From Rhizoclosmatium globosum (Eukaryota; Chytridiomycota; Chytridiomycetes; Chytridiales; Chytriomycetaceae), in assembly GCA_002104985.1 (NCBI GenBank), contig MCGO01000015.1:186001-250000 (forward strand): 64,000 bases of DNA, given 5' to 3'. The position numbers were made by a program, and so were the translations under genes. This document shows, in pieces, positions 48,129 through 57,834 of this stretch. Position 1 is the stretch's first letter. Each line of letters begins with the position of its first letter. Below the pieces are notes generated by a model that searched no databases, was not told where the DNA came from, and saw only the letters and a list, made by a program, of their open reading frames with translations.

Positions 48129-49563
48129 ATGAATCCACAAGACTCACCTTGGGCGGCTGACAACAACAACGACACATCAATCACCGCTGCTCGATTAAGT
48201 GCTGATAAAGTACTTAGTTCTACCGAGATGCTTTTGACAGAAGATCTGGATCCTTGGACAGAGAAGCCCAAAACCAGATATCCTCCAATCGTGTTCGAAA
48301 CTGAGGTTGTCCCTCTCGTCTTTGCTGGAGACCTCGAATTTGCGGATGCATGGGGCGATGGCGGATCCAGCAATGACGCAGGGAGGACACATGTATCACT
48401 TGAAGGCGAAGCAGATCCATCATTATCAGGCCCAGGTCCACTGCTGGGAGCTTCTGAGCCAAAAGTATTCTGGAAGTCTATTCGAGGAAAGTTTGTTCCT
48501 CCAAGCGCTGTGAGTTGTGTTTCTAAATAAGGTTGTCAATAACCACCTTCACCAGATTCCTATTGGACGAGACAGCGATGGTGCTCCACTTTTTGCCACA
48601 CGCACAAAATATATGAACGGTGTCCATGTTGGAAAGGGACGTAACGGAGGAGGTTGTCATATTCCATACGGTAACGTATAAGAAGCGTTAATGTTACTGG
48701 TACTAATTGTTACATGTAACAGGCGGAAAAGAAATTCTTCTCGGCGATGATGAAGAGTATGATGTGCTGTGTGGAAATCCATCGTCGATAGAGTGGGTTC
48801 CCGCAAACAACAAAGTGCCTGTACCGTTAATGTCAACTGGTCGTTTGATTGAGGGAGGATTTGAAAAAGATGGACCGATATTTATTGGAATCTGCGAAAC
48901 TTATTTCCATGGGACTCAGGTATTACTGAACAAACCTGGACTGCTACTAACTTTTATCATCAGCCAGGAAAGTGTGGTCCACATCTGGCAGGTCTACATT
49001 ACAGTTATGGTGGAAAAGAGATCAATGTCGCACAATACAAAGTAGCTCTTCACGCTGCTCCTTCCACGGAAAATGACGAAGCGGAAGAATTAGTGACGAA
49101 CTCTGGAACTGTATATTGGCGTGCCGCCTCAGTCAAATTGGGTGTACCTGCTGGCGCAATTCGGATGGGACGCGACTCAGACGGAAGTCCTTTGTATGCG
49201 GGTCGTGTGAAAGTAAACAAAGGTGGTGTGCAGGTGGGCAAAGTGAGACTTGATTCAGGATGCTTCATTGGATATGGGGGCAAAGAAGTTCGTTACAAGA
49301 CAGACTTTGAAGTTTTGTGTGGTGATTCGCGAATCATAAGTTTGGTGGAGTTGGAAGGAAGCATCAGCCTTGGAAAACTCGCGGAATTAAAGCCAATTGA
49401 AGCTGGAAACGAAGAAACAGGAATGCCTTTGTATATTGGAATCCACGAAGCGTTTGGCTCAATTCAAATAGGGAAATGTTCACCCTCCCTAAAAGGGTGT
49501 CATTTTTCATACAACGGAAAAGAGCATATTGGTACCAAATACAGGTTGATTGTGTACAATTAA
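48129..49563 (+). CDS. Four-repeat DM9-domain (DUF3421) protein
   Basis: Four exons (48129-48509, 48556-48670, 48723-48919, 48964-49563) give a perfect 430-aa frame. After about 115 N-terminal residues of unknown type come four DM9 repeats, recognised by IPIGRDSDGAPLFATR...HVGKG, YDVLCG; LIEGGFEKDGPIFIG...PGKCG, YSYGGKEIN; IRMGRDSDGSPLYAGR...VQVGKV, FEVLCG; and IEAGNEETGMPLYIG...IQIGKC, FSYNGKEH. No signal peptide is seen. DM9 proteins form mannose-binding dimers in oyster and respond to parasites in mosquitoes. Repeats 1-2 and 3-4 look like a duplicated pair. The N-terminal part has an acidic, Gly/Ser-rich linker. Confidence 0.85.
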
Positions 49564-49714
49564 TGGAAATTCTCAAGAAATGGTATCAAATAAAGTACAG
49601 CTGTATTGCAGCCTGACTTTGACCAAGTTAATGATATCTAAAATAAGAATTTTAGAAGCGAAACCTGTCTATTCTGTGATTTTCAATTTTGCTTAAGACT
49701 GTAAATCGTTGAGA

Positions 49715-51439
49715 ATGGCAACTGACATCGCCACGTACGCTGGCGAACAACTAACCTGCGCTTGGCAATGGAAAACAATTCTTATTTCAATAGGAGTGTC
49801 TTTCTCTGGCTCCGTTTCAGCTATTCTCTTCAACGAACTGCGTGGAAGGTAAGGACTTTCATCATTTTCTCACATGTTAAAAAATAGTGCAGATCAGATC
49901 CTCCCATTTCCAAACCCTTATCCGCATTTTTACTTTTCACGTCTGGTATCAGCTTGTCTATCCGGGGCATATTTTTCATGCACTTTATTGGAATGTCATC
50001 TTGCAATCTGTCAGTGCCATCCACAGGCAAATCTGTCCCAATGTTCTTGGAATCCGGCCGAACCGCCTTCAGCGCGTGTGTTTGCGCCGTTGTTGTCTTA
50101 TGGGCGTTTTACTATGCGTCGCACGATGAACATTGGAACGACATTGTGGAAGAGCGGATGATACTCGCGGAAAGGATTTACGCACGTCGTGAACGACTGG
50201 CAAATCCCGAACTTTACAAAAGAAAAGAAGCGTCTCCGAGACCTAGCATATGGAAAGGATGGTCGGGTACTAGAGAAGGGAGTGTGAGTGCTGGCAACTC
50301 TAAGAAGAGTAAACGTCTTGGGAATATTATAGAAAGAATAAGTGTCGAAGAGAAAGTTGATGAGGAGAAAGTTGCGATGAGCTCAGGCGAAGTGCACAAA
50401 AGTATGCAAAGTTTCGCGAAAGGCAGTGGTGATGCTGTCGTTGAGATTCCACACAGAGAGCGACATGAAAGCAACACTCCTTTAATAGCAAAATCTTCAC
50501 CCATTCCTTCAAGGGAAGACAAATTTGGAGGTTCTAGAGCAAGTAGTCTTTCTATGACCAGTGTTACCGCACCCACCACTCGATTAACGCCAGAAAAAAC
50601 CGTAAATAGTGGGAAAACAGCAAACGCTGCGGCATATATTGATACAGCGGACATGAAGAGCGTCATGAAAGGTCTTAGACAGAGCGTTACAGCAAGATCA
50701 GGAAATAATACCTTTTTACACGAGCGAAAGCTGGAGCTCAAAATTATGATTCTTTTTGACCGACCTTTGCGAATTGTACTATCTGGAGTGGCGATTGCAA
50801 TAAGTGTTCTTGCAATGCATCATATTGGAATATCAAGCATCCAGATGGAAGCTACATACGAATTTAATGCACCTCTTGTATTATTAAGCGCTATTGTTGC
50901 CTTGGTTGCTTCCATTACTGGGATGTTTATCATTTTTCGTGTTCTTCCTTATTATCCGTATGATATTTTGAAAGTTATAGCGGCATTTTTGATTTCATTC
51001 GCTGTAAATGGAATGCATTACTGTGGAATGGGCGCTCTGACATACAAATATGCACCAAATCCCACATTCAACCCTAGTGGACTCATTGATGGCTCCTTAC
51101 TTGCCGACAATGTTATGTACATTGAGGTACAATTATACTGTCTCATGAAGCAAGTCGCTAAAGTTCTCACCATTATTATAGATTCTGCTGAAAATTGTCA
51201 GTGAAACAGTGATTCGAAATGAGATGGCAAACGTTATTCGGAAGCTCAAGGCACAAGTGCGTGCATTTACAAGTGCGGGAAACAGCTTGGCGAATTCAAG
51301 TAAGCAAAATAACGGCAATTCCCAAGGAGCAATGTCAAATATATCGCAAATGTCTGTCAAGACTCGTCCTTCGATTGTACAAAAACTTGTTTTGCGTGAC
51401 ATTGCATCAAGTGCTTCAGCGGAATTCGAACAATCATAA
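49715..51439 (+). CDS. MHYT-domain integral membrane sensor-like protein
   Basis: Three signature motifs of the MHYT sensor domain are present: FMHFIGM, LAMHHIGI and NGMHYCGM, each inside a hydrophobic helix. Met/His clusters near the membrane surface are thought to bind copper and sense O2, CO or NO. The first exon (49715 to about 49848) supplies one membrane helix, then a 230-residue charged Ser-rich insertion (50130-50720) separates MHYT units, and four more helices follow. A cytosolic tail (NVIRKLKAQVRAFTSAG) ends at 51439. One base is missing near 49940. Bacterial MHYT proteins carry GGDEF/EAL or kinase outputs; none is seen here. Convergent with the NLR-like gene, 44 bp between stops. 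Confidence 0.8.
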
Positions 51440-51483
51440 TGTTCTCTTTCAGACATTTATTTCAACAAAAATAAATGACTGAT

Positions 51484-54400
51484 TTAGATCACATAATTGC
51501 ATTTAGCATCCCTTTTCGCCCCAGCCATGACCAATAACTCCATGATAGTTTTATGACCCTTTTCTACAGCAAAAACGAGAGGAGTCTTTCCATTGACATC
51601 AACGCAATTCGCGTTTGCCCCAGCCCTCAGTAACATAGCAACTACAGTTTTGTGGCCATTCTGTGTCGCACAATGAAGAGGAAATACGCCATTCAAGTTT
51701 GCTGTGTTCACGTTAGCTCTTGCAGCAAGAAGAATTCCTAGTATATCTTCGTGACCATAATACGAGGCACAATAAAGCGGAGTCTCTCCAACAAAATCAG
51801 GAGTGTCAACTTCTGAACCAGCACGAATCAATATTTTGACAATTTCGAAATACCCACAACGAGCAGCTGCACGGAGTGGGGTCCAACCATCTGAGGTCAC
51901 CACATTAACATTTGCACCTGCGGCAATAAGTAGTTCAACAATATCTATGTCACCGCTTGCTGAAGCAGTATAAACAGCAGTCCATCCATCAGAGTCAGCA
52001 TCATTCACATTAACACCGAAATTAATCAAGACTTTAACAACTTCTCTGTGAGATTGTGAAGTTGCGGATAGAAGCGGCGTTCGCCCTCTTGATGTACGTG
52101 CATTTACATTAGCACCAGCCTCAAGAAGAATCTCGGTTATATCTCTGTGACCGTCCCAAGCAGCGATATATAATGGTGTCCAGCCATTCATAACAGTTGA
52201 ATGAATGTTTGCTCCCATTTGAATAAGGGTGACAACAACAGCCAAGTGTCCACCTGCAAGAGCAAAATAGAGTGGCGTCCACTGGTCAACGTCTTTGGCT
52301 TCAATATCTGCGCCCTTTTGAATAAGATACGCGGCAAATGATGAGTTTCCGTATTGTGCACAGAGGTGGAGTAGCGTTTCTGGCTCAAAGTTTGAAAGGA
52401 AATCTTTTAAATTGACTGGCGGATATGCCGGATTCAAATGGAGAACTACATTCTGAATCGTATATCTTGTGAGTAAGGGAAGCTTCTTTCGTTCTCTTTG
52501 GTCAGATGGAATGGGAATCTTGTTAATTTCCCGTCCACCAAGATTTCCAAAATCTGTTGTTTTGAGATACGATCCAAGAATATCAAGACAGACTGCGGCC
52601 AAATTTCGATTTGAATCAACGGCGCTTATGTAAATTTCAGGCTTGCAACGTTGCTCTGATGTAAAGAAATCTTTGGCGCTTTTGTGGATGAGGGATATCT
52701 TTCCACCAACAATTTTGAGAATGGACCGCATCTGAAATTGATGGAGTGTGAGGTAATAAAAGTAGTTGTAAATAGGTACATACCGACTCAAAGAATGCAA
52801 CTGTTTGCTCCAACGGAGTGGCAGAGAGAACACTAAGAGATTCCAAGTCAAAAGGTTCGTTGACAAACAAAATCGTGCCAAAAACTTTGTGGTAGACATT
52901 TCTACCATTTTCTGCAAGAGTTTTATCGGCAATGATGCTATATACATCATCTGGACCCGAAGAAAAACCTTGGATTGCAACCTTGGCTTGTTGAGGCGTC
53001 AATCGCCAAATATTCGCCAGCAAGCTTGATAAAAATAAAAACACCCTCGGATTTGGCCACAAGCAAGTCCTTACAAATAAGTAAGTCACCAGTAAAGGGT
53101 TCAGTCACATTCCAAATAGCGTTTAAGCGATTTACAACAACTTTCTCCACATCTATCAAATTCTCTTGAGCAGTTGGCTCAAGCTCAAACGAACTAATTT
53201 TTGTGAGGCAGTCATAAATGTCTTTCTCAGGACGGCCAGTCACGAAGAACTTGACAAATCGGGGAAGCCTGGGACAGAGCTCTGTCAAGATTCTCAAGAC
53301 AACTTCACGCGTTTTGATATTGAGCTCATCCAGTGCATCGATTGTAATGAGAACGATTTTGGAGGAATCAATAGCTTTGCTGAATCCGCCAACGACAAGT
53401 CGAGAAAATGTTGAATATGGATCCGAAAGTATTGTCGATTGACTTCCGGACTGTTGATCGGCAATCATCGCAGCTTCAACATGCAATCGAAAGCCAGGAA
53501 ATTGTTCACAGAGCATCCACACAAGTGTCCGAACAAGATAGACTGGATCATTCTTGAGATCGTCGTTGTGGCGACAAAAGAAGAATACATTGGTGATAAA
53601 GTCCTTCGGTTGTAGATATTGTGTCACAAAATAAGAGAAGAGCGACTTTCCGGTACCAGCCGCACCATTGACCCACATGACAGAAGACTCTTCACTTGAA
53701 TTTTGCCCAATCCCTTACTTCGTCTCCCAACCATACTTCCTTCCACAAAATCTTTCTTGTACGATGCAAAATCAGAGGCAAAATCAATTGGCTTCAGCCA
53801 CGCTTTCAGCTCGTCCACAACGGCAGAAACCAAATGAGTTGGAGCAGAAGAATTTTCTGATGACTCACGGAGTCTCGGCACCAATCTTTTTAGTTCACGC
53901 ACAACTAAGGCTACAGCATCATCAAATTTTTGAGATCCTTGACTCGAAGCTCCAAAATCCGCATAAAGCTTGCCCGCCGTCATTATGAATGGAGAGGCAA
54001 GCTCAGGAGTTTGTTTCAGTTGTTGAATGTCTCTGGACTCCAAGTTTCCAAACATATAAACGGGGATGAGAGGCTTTTTGTTTTCGTCTGCGAAATTGAT
54101 TTCCTTGTGGCAGCTTCGTGATGTCTTTTTTTTTTCATAAAGAATGAATTTGACTGATGGGAGGATTGCTCACCAAATAAGCTTTAGACAGGTATAGGAT
54201 TATTGCTGTGCTCTTTAAAATACCTCGTGCCATCGAAGTGTTGATGTTTCCATTCATTTCATCACGATCAATCCAGATTTTAATGTTGGGGATGATCTTC
54301 AGAAGGGCTTCAGCCAAAGCGTGCACTTGTTCTTTAGTGGCCCAACTGTTCCGTCGTTTAAGAATTGACACGAAGAACGAGCATGCAACTCACGCGTAAG

Positions 54401-55505
54401 ACAGCATACAATCGAATTCGTCTTCACCAGGAATACTGACGGGAAGAACTGATCTTGGAATGTGAAGGTCCGATGTTGTGCAGTCATCATCCCTGAACTC
54501 CACAACACGTTCCACAATCAATTGAGATCCATTTCCACATAAATCCTTAATCGAGTTCTGATCAATGAGAGTTCTTCGACCAGAGTTTTGGTCAACGCCA
54601 AAAATGTTATATTGTGTGTTTTTCACCTTGAAGTGTTTCTCAATCTGGCACAACACAATGGTTAAAAACACGTTGCAAATAGCCGACTTGAAAACTTGAC
54701 TCACCTGCTCTTGCAAATGCTCAACAGTTAACTCATAAATACGGATCGTAACCTCAATTTCAGCTCCGGGCTCATTCACATCAAGGGCAATAAAGTCAGA
54801 AAAATCCAAGGCAGCAATATCAGTTGGACGTTCATTGAACGACAGAATTTGTTCAATGCGTGCACGATCGGTGACCATACGGCGCTTAATCCCGGATTCA
54901 CTAGAGAACACACGATGAAAGACGAGAATATTGAAGGACGATCCAAGGTCGAATTCAGAGCGAATCTGTTTAAATTTTCATCAGCGGATGATGGCGTTGT
55001 ATGAAAGATGGAAGGCATACCATCGCTTTTAGATCCGATCCTCGAGTGCTCTTTTCGACTTGAACGAATTCAAATTCGCTTGGATCCAGGAATCGCTCGA
55101 TCTTGACGGGGAGAGGATAGATGTGCTTGTAAGTGGCTGACGTCACTGTATGAGTAACAGTTGTTGCTTAATCAATGAACTCCAAAAACTAACTCATGTT
55201 CAATTGAAAATATACCTGAGCGTTGAGAGGTAGTAATAGGAACTGAAGCTTTTGTAAGACTGTAAATTGGATTGACAAAAAGTAGCATTCCTCACCCCCA
55301 TCTTTGGCAGGTTCCGCATTCGGCAACTCTAGCTGCTTGCTGCTTGGATACAAAGCTGTTGTACTGGAACTCTTTGCGGCAGCACTGGGTGTGTCTGTCA
55401 AGTGGTTTATGTATGTCAATTGTCGCTAAACGCTTCATCATGATCAATGGTAACATGCATACCTTGAATTCTTGCATTACCCTGGTCTTTCGCAGCTCCG
55501 ATCAT
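51484..55505 (-). CDS. NLR-like STAND protein: ubiquitin-like region - TIR - NACHT - winged helix - ankyrin repeats
   Basis: About 1,200 aa. Residues about 70-250 look like two ubiquitin-like folds (FEFVQVEKSTRGSDLKAM; TVEHLQEQIEKHFKV...LIVERVVEF). A TIR domain follows: EDEFDCMLSYAWATKEQVH, IKIWIDRDEMNGNINTSMA, STAIILYLSKAYL, then SRSCHKEINFA with the Glu that catalyses NAD cleavage in SARM1-type TIRs, and PLIPVYM. The NACHT NTPase has Walker A VNGAAGTGKS and Walker B IVLITIDALDE. A winged-helix-like region ends LIHKSAKDFFTS. Nine ankyrin repeats (52380-51500) finish the protein. Introns about 55442-55386, 55212-55142, 55018-54964, 54713-54654, 54397-54356, 54173-54124 and 52787-52736. Frame repairs near 53690 (one A missing) and 52990 (one extra base). 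STAND proteins of this layout act in innate immunity or self-recognition. Confidence 0.85.
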
Positions 55506-55660
55506 ATCCGCAACAACGAAGTGGTACAGTCAATGTTTGATAAACAGAAATTGAAACATCATCAAATTTAAACTGCCAATACACGGAACCTATCTGGAAC
55601 CTATCATTAACATCCACAAACTACTTCGCTAGCAAAACTATTGCAAAACTGTCGAATGAA

Positions 55661-56440
55661 ATGGAACCCACATCCACAACTCTCCTTTTCCATTCACCAA
55701 AGAACCCACCCCTCTCAATCCAAGTCAGAGAAAGCATCCACTCACCACCTGCAACACATCTTTGGCCCAGCTCAATCGTTCTATCCCGCTACCTGTTCCA
55801 CCAGCTCCTCCACAACCCATCAACCCTCCTAACACCAAACACAACAATCCTAGAACTCGGCTGCGGAACCGCCCTCCCTTCCCTCCTCCTCTCAAAAGCA
55901 ATCCCAAAAGCCAACGAAATCAATAACAATCGCAGCAACAGACACAAACCAAACAGCTCTTAAACTCCTCCCCTCAACCCTCACAAGCTTCCCTCTGAAA
56001 TGGTCCGCGACAGATCCCCCAGAACCCTCAAAAGACTTGACCAGCATCATTCCAAGGCTCGCTATTATTCTCTGTGCAGACGTGTTATATGACCGCGACG
56101 CGTTTGATCCGTTTCTCGCGACGGTTGCACATCTCTTGTTGGAGAGTAAGGTTCCAAACCGAAGTGTTATATGGCGTATCAGAATCGGTCGTCAAAGCGG
56201 TGCATTCAACATTTATTGGATAAATGGGGACTCGTTGCGCGTACGATAGCGTTGGAAAAGGTTGGCGTTGTTGATGGGAGAGTTGGACCAGGTGTTGAGT
56301 TTGTGGATGAGAATGGGATGGCTGTAAGCGGTGAAGGAATTACGGTGGAAGGAGTGGAGGAAGGGTGTGAGAGTGGAAGTGGGTGGGGAGTTGGAATACA
56401 GTCTGTATTTATGGGTTGCATTCAATTGAAAGATGGTTAA
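55661..56440 (+). CDS. METTL23/METTL21-like protein methyltransferase (methyltransferase family 16)
   Basis: A seven-beta-strand SAM-dependent methyltransferase of about 260 aa. HLWPSSIVLSRYLFHQLL matches the W-P-x-(S/A)-x-x-L helix of METTL21/23, TTILELGCGTALPSLLLSKA is motif I (SAM binding), and IILCADVLYDRDAFDPFLATV is motif post-II. Residues YQNRSSKRCIQHLLDKWGL resemble METTL23, a histone H3 Arg methyltransferase in animals. Frame breaks near 55910 and 56175 split the frame into three; both are repaired by adding one base. The stop is at 56438-56440. Its start is 155 bp from the NLR-like gene, divergent. It is convergent with the MT-A70 gene (28 bp between stops). Confidence 0.75.
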
Positions 56441-56468
56441 ACTTAATATTATTTATTTAGTTAAAGCG

Positions 56469-57776
56469 TCATAGTTCATTTCCAATTGTAACCTAGAGCC
56501 AAATCAAAAATCGTTTAGTTGATTCTTGTCCACGTAATAAACCTTACCCAGTAGTTTCTTAAATTATTCTAATATCATAAAGTTAGAAATCGATTGATAT
56601 GAATTACAGTCGAGAAGAGTATGTATACCTTTCGTCCAAAGATTTCGAGGTATTTGCCTGGACGAAACAAAGAGTCAAAAATCGACTGACATTATCAATA
56701 CAACACATACCATTCGGTACCAATTTCTCAATCAAATCATACAATTCTGTCGGTTTCTGACTCTGTCCACGTCTCTCTGAATAAATCACGTCACTCCCAA
56801 CCCCTCCATCAGGAACCTGTACATTCCCTTTAAACCCAACAATACAAGATTCTTTTGCATGTTGCAAATAATGACCATGTCCTTTCGCCATTCGTCGATG
56901 AATTGTTCGTTTGACCCATGTAATATCATCACAATATTGATAACCCCACTTTTCCAGAAATTCGAACGCTTTCACGTATTTTGTGTTGATGACCCATATG
57001 AAAATAAAGCCAGAGTGTTGAAGTAGGGGAATGGGCATATTTTGGATTGATTGATCGGACAGTTGGGAGTAGGAAATAGTCACTCCGCGCGAGGGGATGT
57101 TGGAGGCGAGTTGCCAGGGAGGATCCATTACTATGACGTCAAATTGTGTGGTTGCTGCTAGCGCCTGTTTGAGTAGTTTAGCGATGGAATGAAAGTTAAG
57201 TTGGTACCTTGAAATCAAAGGTTTGAACGTCTGCATTGATTGGAACGCTATGTTCTGGTATAATTGATGGCATAGGTGTGAACGTTTCAGGAATCTCAAT
57301 GGACGCAGCTTGTGTAATGGTTTGATGCATGGCGTTCAGATTGTAGCTGATTGAGTCGTTCACTTCCACTGTTCGGTTTGAGTGAGCCTCAAGATTCGCA
57401 AGTCATAGATGCATAATATACCATCAATAGAGTCGTCTTCATCTTGTTCCACTTGACGCGATAGATCCACGCCGTAAGGTTGGATGTCCGACTCTTTCCT
57501 CTCCAAGATGCTGAAAGCCTCAAGGACACGCAGCTCTTCCTTCGCCTTTACAATCTGCGCAACCAAAGAGCTTTCTCGTGCGATTAACTCTGCGAGACGG
57601 TCATCCAGGCGTTTCAGTTTTGCAGGACTGGTGGGCAGACTGGTGCTAGGAGGCTTCTTGACGTGGTAAGAAGGCCGCTTTACTGGTGGTGGTGGTGGTG
57701 GTAGTGGGAGTGGTTGTGCAATCGATTCCGGTTCATCGTCGCTGAGTCCGAGAATGTCAATATCGTCAGTGTCCAT
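56469..57776 (-). CDS. MT-A70 adenine methyltransferase, MTA1-like candidate
   Basis: The N-terminus is short and charged, with a poly-Pro run and a coiled coil (LKRLDDRLAELIARESSLVA). The catalytic domain has FDVIVMDPPWQLASNIPSRG (DPPW active site), FIFIWVINTKYVKAFEF, ITWVKRTIHRRMAKGHGHYL, QHAKESCIVGFKGN, and KPTELYDLIEKLVPNGKYLE with IFGRKNYWVTIGNEL at the end. The AKGHGHYLQHAKE segment differs from METTL3 and METTL14 and, as I recall, resembles the MTA1 clade that makes DNA 6mA in ciliates and early fungi. No CCCH zinc fingers precede it. Introns: about 57420-57368, 57209-57167, 56711-56664, 56634-56558 and 56547-56493. The second last exon is 10 nt (56557-56548). METTL3 or METTL4 are less likely alternatives. 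It starts 58 bp from the Pex24-like gene. Confidence 0.75.
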
Positions 57777-57834
57777 TGAAGGTTTCCAGGTCCAAGTTCT
57801 TTTCCACCAAAACCAAACAACTTAATTAAACACC
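57777..57834. promoter_or_regulatory. 58-bp divergent promoter between MT-A70 and C1-Pex24 genes
   Basis: Only 58 bp separate the two divergent start codons, so core promoters and leaders of both genes must share or overlap this stretch. It includes aaaccaaacaacttaatt-type A/C-rich leader sequence on the + side. Confidence 0.45.

Noticed and set aside
51500..52400. Ankyrin array as a tandem DNA repeat or mobile element
   Set aside because: The nine repeats are similar only at the protein level and lie in one open frame joined to NACHT. No transposase, reverse transcriptase or terminal repeats were seen anywhere in the window.
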